Positions 43,821 to 51,536 of a stretch of 64,000 nucleotides of DNA are shown in pieces; position 1 is the stretch's first letter, and each line of letters starts with the position of its first letter. Source of the DNA: an uncultured Pontibacter sp. (lineage in GTDB: Bacteria > Bacteroidota > Bacteroidia > Cytophagales > Hymenobacteraceae); assembly GCF_947492645.1 (NCBI RefSeq), contig NZ_CANLMZ010000004.1, forward strand, positions 124,001 through 188,000, in the 5' to 3' direction. The notes under the pieces were generated by a model. The model saw nothing but the letters and a program-made list of their open reading frames with translations. It was not told the DNA's origin and searched no databases. A program made the position numbers and the translations under genes.

Positions 43821-45173
43821 ATGATATTAGTTGATAACGCCCTTGCCAAACGACACGCCGAAGGTAACCCTGTAAGAGTAGCCATGGTTGGTGCTGGTTT
43901 TATGGGCCGCGGTATTGCGCTGCAAATCTGCAAATATGTGCAGGGCATGGAGCTGGTTGCCATCTCTAACCGCAAACTGGAAAAAGCAAAACAAGCCTAT
44001 ACCGAAGCTGATGTAACTGAAGTGCAGGAAGTGGCATCTGTTGCAGAACTGGAAGAGAATATCCGCCAGGGCAAGTATAGTGTTACAGACAACGCCATGC
44101 TGCTTTGCGAAGCAGAAGGTATTGATGCCATTATTGAGGTAACCGGAGCTGTTGAGTTCGGTACAAATGTGGCTATGCAGGCCATCCATCATGGGAAGCA
44201 CATTATCATGATGAATGCTGAAGTAGACGGTACTGTAGGCCCTATCCTGAAAGTATATGCTGATAAAGCTGGTGTTGTTTTCACGAATGCCGATGGTGAC
44301 CAGCCTGGCGTAATCATGAACCTGGTTCGCTTTGTAAAAGGCCTGGGCGTTAAGCCTGTGGTTTGTGGCAACATTAAAGGCTTGCACGACCCGTATCGTA
44401 ACCCGACAACGCAGGAAGGATTTGCCAAGAAATGGGGACAGAACCCAGCTATGGTAACATCGTTTGCCGATGGCAGCAAGATCTCGTTTGAGCAGGCCAT
44501 TGTAGCCAACGGAACCGGAATGCGTGTAGCCAAGCGTGGCATGCATGGCCCAACCGTACTAGGCGGTACTTCGCTTAAAGATTGTTTTAAAGACCTTTAC
44601 CCGCTGGAGGATGTACTGGAAGGCCCGGGCATTGTGGATTACGTGGTAGGAGCAGAGCCAGGACCAGGCGTGTTTGTATTAGGCACACATGACCACCCAA
44701 CACAACAGCACTACCTGAACCTTTACAAGTTAGGCGAAGGCCCGTTATACTTGTTCTATACACCATACCACCTGTGCCATTTTGAGGTGCCAAGCACCGT
44801 GGCAAGAGCCGTATTATTTAATGATGCAGCGCTTACACCAATCGGGAAACCTTATGTAGAGGTAGTGGCAACCGCTAAAACAGACTTAAAAGCAGGGCAG
44901 GTGATAGACGGTATCGGCCACTACATGACCTATGGCCTGTGTGAGAATGCAGATACCACAGCCGCCGAAAACCTGTTGCCAATTGGTGTGGCAGAAGGCT
45001 GTGTGCTGAAACGTGATATCCCGAAGGATCAGGTAATTACCTATAACGATGTTATTCTTCCGGAGGGCAGATTAGTTGATAAACTGCGCCAGGAGCAGGC
45101 TGAGTACTTCGGAATGAATGCGGCCACACAAAAATCAGGGCAGTCTGAGGTTGAGGCAGCGCCGTCTGTGTAA
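43821..45173 (+). CDS. NAD(P)-dependent oxidoreductase with C-terminal SAF domain
   Basis: A 450-residue protein with an N-terminal Rossmann domain of homoserine-dehydrogenase type (VAMVGAGFMGRGIALQICKY, about 19-38), a middle catalytic part (NADGDQPGVIMNLVRF, GLHDPYRNPTTQEG) and a C-terminal SAF-like segment (about 345-440, with GCVLKRDIPKDQVITYNDV). SAF-domain proteins of this form occur in sugar biosynthesis clusters and may reduce or rearrange NDP-sugars; no defined reaction is known to me. The ATG at 43821 is used since the extra codons upstream come from a hairpin. It sits between the RmlC-like gene and a nucleotidyltransferase. Confidence 0.8.
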   Translation: MILVDNALAKRHAEGNPVRVAMVGAGFMGRGIALQICKYVQGMELVAISNRKLEKAKQAYTEADVTEVQEVASVAELEENIRQGKYSVTDNAMLLCEAEGIDAIIEVTGAVEFGTNVAMQAIHHGKHIIMMNAEVDGTVGPILKVYADKAGVVFTNADGDQPGVIMNLVRFVKGLGVKPVVCGNIKGLHDPYRNPTTQEGFAKKWGQNPAMVTSFADGSKISFEQAIVANGTGMRVAKRGMHGPTVLGGTSLKDCFKDLYPLEDVLEGPGIVDYVVGAEPGPGVFVLGTHDHPTQQHYLNLYKLGEGPLYLFYTPYHLCHFEVPSTVARAVLFNDAALTPIGKPYVEVVATAKTDLKAGQVIDGIGHYMTYGLCENADTTAAENLLPIGVAEGCVLKRDIPKDQVITYNDVILPEGRLVDKLRQEQAEYFGMNAATQKSGQSEVEAAPSV

Positions 45174-45194
45174 AGTATAAATCTAAAGTATAAA

Positions 45195-45240
45195 AAGTCG
45201 CGCATCGTAGCCTTTTGAGTTGCGGTGCGCGCTTATTTTA
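45195..45240 (+). terminator. Hairpin between oxidoreductase and nucleotidyltransferase genes
   Basis: About 12 paired bases with one bulged T (45195-45208 with 45221-45234), followed by ATTTTA. Two AAGTATA words lie just upstream (about 45174 and 45187). Confidence 0.45.
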
Positions 45241-45242
45241 AG

Positions 45243-46019
45243 ATGAGTTCAACTCTGCCAATTGTTGGTATTATACCTGCAGCAGGCCTTGCTACCCGGT
45301 TACAACCTCTGCCTTTCAGCAAAGAGCTTTACCCTATTGGCTTCGAACAGGAGGGAGAAAGGATAAAACACCCTAAAGTAGTGGCCGCTTACCTGGTAGA
45401 GCGAATGGCAGCCGGAGGCGCAGAACAGTTATACTTTATACTTCGTAGCGGCAAATGGGATATTCCTTCATACTTTGGCGATGGCAGCAAGTATAACTTA
45501 AGTATAGCTTACCTGCTCATGGGGCTACCCTACGGTGCGCCCTTCTCTGTAGGTCAGGCTTATGCTTTTGTACAAAATAAACTGGTGTTGTTCGGTTTCC
45601 CCGATATACTTATTTCAGAATCAGATGCCTTTAACAAGTTAGTAGCCAGGCAAGCAGAAACAGCTGCGGATGTCGTGCTGGGTATATTTGAAGTGGACAA
45701 TCCTAAGAAATGGGATGTGGTGGAGAGGCAAGATGATGGAAGTGTAGAGATTATCTACCCAAAGCCACACCAGGCCAATGCAAAACATGCCTGGGCTTTT
45801 GCCTGCTGGAGGCCGGAATTTACTGCTTTTATGCACAACTACTTGATAGAGGTAACAGAAAGTACAGCAGCAAGCCAAAAAGAGTTAAGTATGGGCCACG
45901 TACTTCAGGCGGCCATTAATAACGGTTTAAGGGTGCAAAGCGTACTGTTTGAGAAAGGCACCTGCCTGGACGTTGGAACACCTGAAGATCTTCAAAAAGC
46001 AATTTTAAAATTTACCTAA
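45243..46019 (+). CDS. Sugar-phosphate nucleotidyltransferase (RmlA-like)
   Basis: A 258-residue nucleotidyltransferase with the family N-terminus GIIPAAGLATRLQPLPFSKE (about 9-28), the nucleotide-binding loop here lacking the strict GGxGTRL form, and a metal-binding segment FGFPDILIS in which the aspartate is Asp118-like. It ends LDVGTPEDLQKAILKF. The protein is shorter than typical RmlA (about 290). It likely makes an NDP-sugar for this locus, substrate unknown. The start at 45243 lies just past the hairpin; a GT4 gene follows after 9 bp. Confidence 0.82.
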   Translation: MSSTLPIVGIIPAAGLATRLQPLPFSKELYPIGFEQEGERIKHPKVVAAYLVERMAAGGAEQLYFILRSGKWDIPSYFGDGSKYNLSIAYLLMGLPYGAPFSVGQAYAFVQNKLVLFGFPDILISESDAFNKLVARQAETAADVVLGIFEVDNPKKWDVVERQDDGSVEIIYPKPHQANAKHAWAFACWRPEFTAFMHNYLIEVTESTAASQKELSMGHVLQAAINNGLRVQSVLFEKGTCLDVGTPEDLQKAILKFT

Positions 46020-46028
46020 TACACCTAC

Positions 46029-47240
46029 ATGCGCATCCTTATCATCCATAACCACTACAAAGAAGCAGGCGGCGAAGACACAGTTTTTTTTGCAGAAGCA
46101 AACCTTTTAGAGGAGCACGGGCATGAGGTCAGGAAACTGGCGCTTTCCAATAACAACGTTACAAGTATAAAGCAGAAGCTTGAGGCTGCTTTTGGCGTGA
46201 TTTACAACCGCAGAAGCGCAAAGTTAATAGAGCATGAAATAAAGGCTTTTAAACCGGATGTGGTGCATGTACATAACTTTTTCCCGTTGGTATCGCCGGC
46301 TGTATTCTATGTTTGCCACAAGTATAAAGTACCCGTGGTAATGACGCTGCACAATTACAGGCTGATTTGTCCGAGCGCATTGTTGCACTACAATGGTAAA
46401 GTACAGCTGGAAAACGTGCATAAAGTATTTCCTACTGACGCAATACGTAAAAAAGTATACCGTAACTCAGCTTTCCAGACGGCCTCGGTGGTGCTGGCAA
46501 CCGGAGTGCATAAGCTTTTAGGAACCTGGCAAAACAAAGTGACTAAGTTTATTGTGCTTACACCTGGTGCTGCTAACCTGTTCCTGAACTCATCGCTTAA
46601 ACCCAAATCTGAACAATTGGTAGTTAAGCCTAATTTTAGTGAGGATATGGGCGTGGGAGAAGAAAATCGGGAAGATTATTACCTGTATATTGGTCGGCTA
46701 ACTCCGGAAAAAGGTATCGAAACGCTACTAAAAGCGCAGCAGCTAAATCCCTTTAACCTGAAGATAGTAGGTGATGGCCCTCTCAGAAGCATGGTAGCGC
46801 AGCAGGCCGCGAAACAACCAGGGGTGGAGTATCTTGGCTTCAGGAAGCGGGAAGAGGCCATGCAACTGCTTAAAAAGGCTAAGGCGTTGATCTTTTCATC
46901 AGAGTGGATGGAAACCTTTGGGATGACGATTGTGGAGGCTTTTGCAACCGGTACACCTGTTATTGCTGCTAACATAGGTGGGGCGGCTCACCTGGTACAA
47001 CACAAATACAACGGGTTGCACTATACTCCACAAAACGCACAGGAGCTAGCCGAACAAATAGAAGTGCTGGAGCAAAACCCCGTGCTTGCCCACGAACTAG
47101 GTAAGAATGCGCGCACTACTTACGAGCAGCAGTATACTTCTGAGGTAAATTATAAGCTATTGCTGCAGGTATACCAGTCCGCAATCGGGCAAAAAGAAAA
47201 GCTTGCCTCTACTACCTTGGTAGTAGAGGCAAGCTTCTAA
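46029..47240 (+). CDS. Glycosyltransferase family 4
   Basis: A 403-residue GT-B glycosyltransferase. The N-terminal domain has HNHYKEAGGEDTVFFAE and the acceptor-side VVHVHNFFPLVSPAV. The C-terminal GT4 domain has YIGRLTPEKGIETLLKA and the nucleotide-sugar binding EX7E pair, Glu295 and Glu303, in WMETFGMTIVEAFATGTPV. It should add one sugar to the growing repeat unit. Its last codons (LASTTLVVEASF) are encoded by the arms of a 38-bp hairpin that ends the transcript. Confidence 0.9.
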   Translation: MRILIIHNHYKEAGGEDTVFFAEANLLEEHGHEVRKLALSNNNVTSIKQKLEAAFGVIYNRRSAKLIEHEIKAFKPDVVHVHNFFPLVSPAVFYVCHKYKVPVVMTLHNYRLICPSALLHYNGKVQLENVHKVFPTDAIRKKVYRNSAFQTASVVLATGVHKLLGTWQNKVTKFIVLTPGAANLFLNSSLKPKSEQLVVKPNFSEDMGVGEENREDYYLYIGRLTPEKGIETLLKAQQLNPFNLKIVGDGPLRSMVAQQAAKQPGVEYLGFRKREEAMQLLKKAKALIFSSEWMETFGMTIVEAFATGTPVIAANIGGAAHLVQHKYNGLHYTPQNAQELAEQIEVLEQNPVLAHELGKNARTTYEQQYTSEVNYKLLLQVYQSAIGQKEKLASTTLVVEASF

Positions 47241-47253
47241 AGGAGTTTTTTTA
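47199..47253. terminator. Bidirectional terminator built into the end of the GT4 coding sequence
   Basis: An 18-bp perfect stem (47199-47216 with 47219-47236, loop TT) inside the coding region, before the TAA at 47238-47240. A T7 run follows at 47247-47253 and an A-rich run precedes it on the other strand, so it also ends the minus-strand GT61 operon. Confidence 0.8.
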
Positions 47254-47257
47254 TGTT

Positions 47258-48508
47258 TTAGGCTACTTCGGCTTGTTTTGCGGACTTGCGTCTTTCCTGC
47301 TCTTCTTCCATTTTATCAAGTATAGCCAATACCTTATCAGTTTCAACTACAAGGTGCTCGCGCTGCCCTTGGGTGGCATTTTTTACTTTGCGGTTGTTTT
47401 TGCAGATGATGTACTCATAATCCAGGTCTAGCTTCGTGGCAATGTCGTAGAACGGTTCAATTACGAATCCTTCATTAAATATCTCGATCATTTTGGTGCC
47501 GGGCCTGCAGAAGAACATGCTGATAAGGCCAGCGCCAGTTGCGCCCAACACCACCTTAGCTCTCGAAAACAATTTGATTTTCTCACGGATACTTAATTTA
47601 CTTGATACTACCGTGCTGAAACCATAAGGTGCCAGTTCTTGCAGCAGCTCCTTCTCATTTTGTACATTACGGATGCTGGAGTCGCTTCTGCTTATGTACA
47701 AGCATGGCGCAGCAGGTGTGATCATCTCTGATTCTTCTTCGGCAAAAGGCAGGAACGACTCCCGGATATAGGTGCAGAGCCACTCTGGCACAAGCGTGTG
47801 GTTGCCGCGAGGCGCTGTAGAGGCTATGATGCAGTCGGCTGCGATATGCGGGTGCTTATCTCCCTCAATTATCTTTGATGCAGGTATACCCAGTAATTCT
47901 AAGGTTTCTACCTGGAAATCGTAACGCAGGCTCGGAACCATAAACCAGTCTACGCTATCGTAAAGGCCGCTTTTGCGCAGCAGGTGCAGGCGTGGCAGCA
48001 CATCTATAAACCAATGGCCAATATTGTTTATCCCGGCGCCCCCTGTCAACAGCGAAAAAACGGTCCCGTCGAATTTCTTGGGAACAGTAAAGTAGCGTTG
48101 CTCAAAAATATTGTTCAGGTTTGGCTCTGTTACTTTGCCGCTCACTAAGCTCAGGGATACGTTCTCAATTACCCTGTTATACCGAGAAATTATGGCCACA
48201 CTACTCTCATTGTCAGTATATAGTCTGCCGTTGGGTACCTCCACTACCATGTAGTTGGTGCATACCTGGCGTTTGGGTTTCCAGTATTCAGAGCAGGCAT
48301 GATACAGATCCTCAGAGATCATCAGTTTGGTTTCATGCTTAGGATATACGCTATGCACCGTGATTTCCCGCGGATTGTTGCGCTCTGGTTCATCAAGATT
48401 TATACTGCACACACCTCCAGGCTTATACTTCGAGTTGTAGGGGATTATGCGGCCTAAAATCTTCTTAGAACGCTTTATTCCCTTTTGGTAAAAGGTCTTT
48501 ATATTCAT
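47258..48508 (-). CDS. Glycosyltransferase family 61 protein
   Basis: A 416-residue member of the GT61/DUF563 family. Key segments are GGAGINNIGHWFIDVLPRL (about 148-166), CLYISRSDSSIRNVQNEKEL (about 268-287) and VVLGATGAGLISMFFCRPG (about 313-331), where nucleotide-sugar binding is expected. The C-terminus is a charged helix. It is probably cytosolic or membrane-associated and adds a sugar to the locus polysaccharide. It is the last gene of a minus-strand operon with an SGNH protein and an MBOAT acyltransferase. Confidence 0.85.
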   Translation of the reverse strand: MNIKTFYQKGIKRSKKILGRIIPYNSKYKPGGVCSINLDEPERNNPREITVHSVYPKHETKLMISEDLYHACSEYWKPKRQVCTNYMVVEVPNGRLYTDNESSVAIISRYNRVIENVSLSLVSGKVTEPNLNNIFEQRYFTVPKKFDGTVFSLLTGGAGINNIGHWFIDVLPRLHLLRKSGLYDSVDWFMVPSLRYDFQVETLELLGIPASKIIEGDKHPHIAADCIIASTAPRGNHTLVPEWLCTYIRESFLPFAEEESEMITPAAPCLYISRSDSSIRNVQNEKELLQELAPYGFSTVVSSKLSIREKIKLFSRAKVVLGATGAGLISMFFCRPGTKMIEIFNEGFVIEPFYDIATKLDLDYEYIICKNNRKVKNATQGQREHLVVETDKVLAILDKMEEEQERRKSAKQAEVA

Positions 48509-48581
48509 GAGAACGAGTCTGTGTTATCTAATAAACTATATATACTATGGTTAATAGCTTAGGTTATCTTTGCTTACGTTT

Positions 48582-49703
48582 TTAGTCAGAATACTTTACA
48601 AAAAAGCTGCCATCTTTTTCTTTTCCCGGCACATCGCCTTGCAAGCGCGCTTTCACCAGGTCGGCTGCCACCTCTACGGCAACATGGTTCCAATGGGCAT
48701 CATCAGCAGGATACAGCGATACCTGCTTGGTTTGGTACAGTTCCTCAAAATTAGATTGCAAGTCTACGGCATCGACCTTGCGCTTGCGCAGTTCAGCCAT
48801 CAGGCGTGGTAAAAAGTCGGGTTTCTTTTTTGAAGGCAACAACTGGTAATAAATGTTTTCTTTGTTAGGAATGGGCAGAAACAGAAACTTAATGCCTCTT
48901 TCTTCCAGCGCCAGCTTATATCCCTCCAGCACATCGGCTACATACTGTACCTCTGCCTCGCTAAAAGTGCGGTTGGCTGTATCGCCTTCAATAAAAAACT
49001 CGTTGCTGTAGCTGATGTATTCTTTTTTGCCGAACGATCGCTCTATATTGGCCAGCGTTTTACGGTACAAACCAAACTTAGAAATGCGGTCTGCGGTAAC
49101 TGCCAACCAGGTAAGGGCAGGAGAGGAGTTGATGATGTTACCTGATATGTTCCGGATTTTAGAGTTAAGGCCATTGCCTCCAACAGGCGGCAGCTCAGGT
49201 ATTCTGCGCTCTATACTTGATACGATTACAAGCTCTGGCGGCGTTTTTTCAAAGCGGTCAGTTGCCAAAAAGCGATTCATGGTAGCTGGAGCAAAAGAAT
49301 ACACATCTTTGCCCATCTGGCGTTCCAGTACCTCTGCAAGCGTTTCTTCCTGCGATAACTTGGCACCTGTAATGTTGGAGTCCCCGATAAGCAGCACGTC
49401 GCATTTTGTGTCGCGGTTGCGGTAGCCGTATGCATCGGTATACCACTCCACTACGCGTTTTTCGGCATACGGTGTGTTGGGGGCAAGTTCGCCTTCTTCT
49501 TCCATCTTCATGTGCATGTTCGGGTAAAATGGCCCCGACATCAGCAGCATTTTATTTACAGATATGGTTTCCCAGATCCTGAAAGTGAAGAAGTTCATTG
49601 GCAGTAAAAACACTTCAATTAAAGGCCATACTATGAAAGGCAAAGCCAGTAAGGTTAATTTTTTTAACAGCCTTTTTACACCGCTATTTTTCATAACTCT
49701 CAT
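48582..49703 (-). CDS. SGNH/AlgX-like O-acetyltransferase partner protein
   Basis: A 373-residue protein with an N-terminal membrane anchor (LTLLALPFIVWPLIEVFLLP, about 13-34) and an extracytoplasmic SGNH-hydrolase-like domain. The nucleophile is Ser109 in LLIGDSNITG and the acid-base pair is Asp334 and His337 in DDAHWNH. AlgX/AlgJ-type proteins accept acetyl groups from an MBOAT partner and transfer them to polysaccharide. The MBOAT gene lies 3 bp upstream on the same strand, which supports this role. A start three codons later is possible. Confidence 0.85.
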   Translation of the reverse strand: MRVMKNSGVKRLLKKLTLLALPFIVWPLIEVFLLPMNFFTFRIWETISVNKMLLMSGPFYPNMHMKMEEEGELAPNTPYAEKRVVEWYTDAYGYRNRDTKCDVLLIGDSNITGAKLSQEETLAEVLERQMGKDVYSFAPATMNRFLATDRFEKTPPELVIVSSIERRIPELPPVGGNGLNSKIRNISGNIINSSPALTWLAVTADRISKFGLYRKTLANIERSFGKKEYISYSNEFFIEGDTANRTFSEAEVQYVADVLEGYKLALEERGIKFLFLPIPNKENIYYQLLPSKKKPDFLPRLMAELRKRKVDAVDLQSNFEELYQTKQVSLYPADDAHWNHVAVEVAADLVKARLQGDVPGKEKDGSFFVKYSD

Positions 49704-49706
49704 GCG

Positions 49707-51182
49707 CTAAAACTGAAAATAAATAAACTCCTGGTTACCGAATTGCCCAAAGAGCAGAACTGCAATTATTGCCATATAGTACACGCTCCATCTAACCCAG
49801 GCAGGGCGCTGCATCAGCAGCTGCGATACGCTGCCGTTGCGTTGTATCAGGTGCACCGTCTCCATGAGTATGATAGAAAGCACAGACACACCAAATACTT
49901 TCAAACCCTGGTCCATGAATACTGCATGGCTCACATCTACTGTAAATGCCTGTGCAATATTGCCTAAGCCACTCGTCATGTTACTGATTATATATAAGGC
50001 ATCGGCTAGTGAGTTTGCCCTGAAAAACACCCAGGAGAAGCATACCAGCGTGAATACAGTAAGTACCTGCAGCCACTTAAGCAACTGAGGATGCCGCGCC
50101 AAACCCGTTGCCTGGGCTAGGGTTTCGCGTTGTTTGGCTGTAACAATGGCAAATACAAGGTAAAAACCATGCAAGCCGCCCCAGATTACAAACGTCCAGT
50201 TGGCACCGTGCCACAGGCCGCTGACCAAAAAGGTAATGAACAGGTTATAGTACCAGCGCCACTTTACCACTCTGTTGCCACCCAATGGAATGTACAGGTA
50301 ATCACGGAACCAGGTGGAAAGGGAGATGTGCCAGCGGCCCCAGAACTCAGAAATTGACTTAGAAAAATAGGGGCTTCTAAAGTTTTCCATAAGCCTGAAG
50401 CCCATAACCTGAGCGGCACCAATGGCAATGTCGGAATAACCTGAAAAGTCGCAGTAGATCTGAAAGGCGAAGAAAACAGTAGCAATGGCAAAGGAAATGC
50501 CGTCGAAGTCTGTCGGGTTGTTGTACACCTGGTTTACCATGAGGGCCAGATTATCGGCAATTACGATCTTCTTGAAAAAACCCCAGGCCATACGTCTTAA
50601 ACCGGCTACTACACGCCCATACTCAAATTTGTGCTCAATTTTTAACTGGCCTAGTAAGTTGCCTGCTCTTTCGATTGGGCCCGCTACCAGCTGCGGGAAA
50701 AATGTCACGAACAAAGCAAATATGCCTAAATGCTTTTCCGGTTTGATTCTGCCGTGGTATACATCTATACTATAGCTCATCGTCTGGAATGTATAGAACG
50801 AGATACCCATGGGCAGCAGCAGCTCAAAAGCAGGCATGGCATATGCCATATCCAATGCATTGGCTACACCTGCGGCACTATCGTTAAAAAAGTTATAGTA
50901 CTTAAACAGGAGCAGGATGCCCAGGTTTGATAGTAAGCTGATGTAGAGAAAAGGTTTACGCTTTTGTTTTTCATCGTCTTCGTACCTGCCCATCGCTCTG
51001 CTGCAGAAGTAATCTATCAAAGTAGATACGATTATGATAAGAGTATAGGCAGGCTTCCAGGAGGCGTAGAAATAGTAGCTAGCCAACAAAAGTATAAGCC
51101 ACCTTCGGTTGGGTGAGGTTAGAAAGTAGAGCGTAACTACTACCGGAAAGAATATGAAAAATTCAGTAGAGTTAAATAACAT
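49707..51182 (-). CDS. MBOAT family O-acyltransferase (AlgI-like)
   Basis: A 491-residue membrane-bound O-acyltransferase with about ten hydrophobic segments. Family landmarks are FYTFQTMSYSIDVYHG, FPQLVAGPIER, DFSGYSDIAIGAAQVMGF, FWGRWHISLSTWFRDYLYIP and the catalytic His325 in SGLWHGANW. It should carry acetyl groups across the inner membrane for a partner SGNH protein, here the next gene, to place on the locus polysaccharide. It is first in its operon and faces the right-hand adhesin across a 354-bp divergent gap. Confidence 0.93.
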   Translation of the reverse strand: MLFNSTEFFIFFPVVVTLYFLTSPNRRWLILLLASYYFYASWKPAYTLIIIVSTLIDYFCSRAMGRYEDDEKQKRKPFLYISLLSNLGILLLFKYYNFFNDSAAGVANALDMAYAMPAFELLLPMGISFYTFQTMSYSIDVYHGRIKPEKHLGIFALFVTFFPQLVAGPIERAGNLLGQLKIEHKFEYGRVVAGLRRMAWGFFKKIVIADNLALMVNQVYNNPTDFDGISFAIATVFFAFQIYCDFSGYSDIAIGAAQVMGFRLMENFRSPYFSKSISEFWGRWHISLSTWFRDYLYIPLGGNRVVKWRWYYNLFITFLVSGLWHGANWTFVIWGGLHGFYLVFAIVTAKQRETLAQATGLARHPQLLKWLQVLTVFTLVCFSWVFFRANSLADALYIISNMTSGLGNIAQAFTVDVSHAVFMDQGLKVFGVSVLSIILMETVHLIQRNGSVSQLLMQRPAWVRWSVYYMAIIAVLLFGQFGNQEFIYFQF

Positions 51183-51536
51183 ATAAACTTAATTAAGGGC
51201 ATTTTGAACAAGATCCACTCCGCAAAATCATCATTTGCCTAAAGCAAAAATGTCAGGGCGTCTGCTTTTAGTAGTTATCGAGGCGTTCCCTCTGTTGTTT
51301 GTTACTCTGTTATATAGAAATTGGGTGAAAAGGTTGGCTGTTTTTGCAAATATTTTTTAGCAAGTATATAGAAATGGCTTTATAAACAACATATGCGTGT
51401 TTTTATGCGAAATTCTTAGCTTTTGAATAATCTATAATTGTATTATTTATATTTTTTAAAGCTTAATTATCAAAACCTTCTGAGGTAATTACCGTTAAGG
51501 ATGTGGCTTGCCATCAATATTGAATATCCTGTAAGT
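51183..51536. other. 354-bp divergent intergenic region
   Basis: Holds the presumed promoters of the acetylation operon (leftward) and the esterase-adhesin (rightward). Its right half is AT-rich. One AAGTATA word lies at about 51363. No TAnnTTTG element or RNA gene is seen. Confidence 0.5.

Noticed and set aside
43827..44546. 239-codon minus-strand frame
   Set aside because: Lies fully inside the SAF oxidoreductase gene on the other strand and encodes a cysteine- and histidine-rich product with no family pattern.
45432..45505. Local cluster of TATACTT/AAGTATA in the nucleotidyltransferase gene as a regulatory site
   Set aside because: Such words are dense throughout the window and this cluster is inside coding DNA, so a local promoter role is not supported.
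48565..48572. TATCTTTG on the plus strand, matching TAnnTTTG
   Set aside because: No plus-strand gene follows; it shows that single matches of this short consensus arise by chance.
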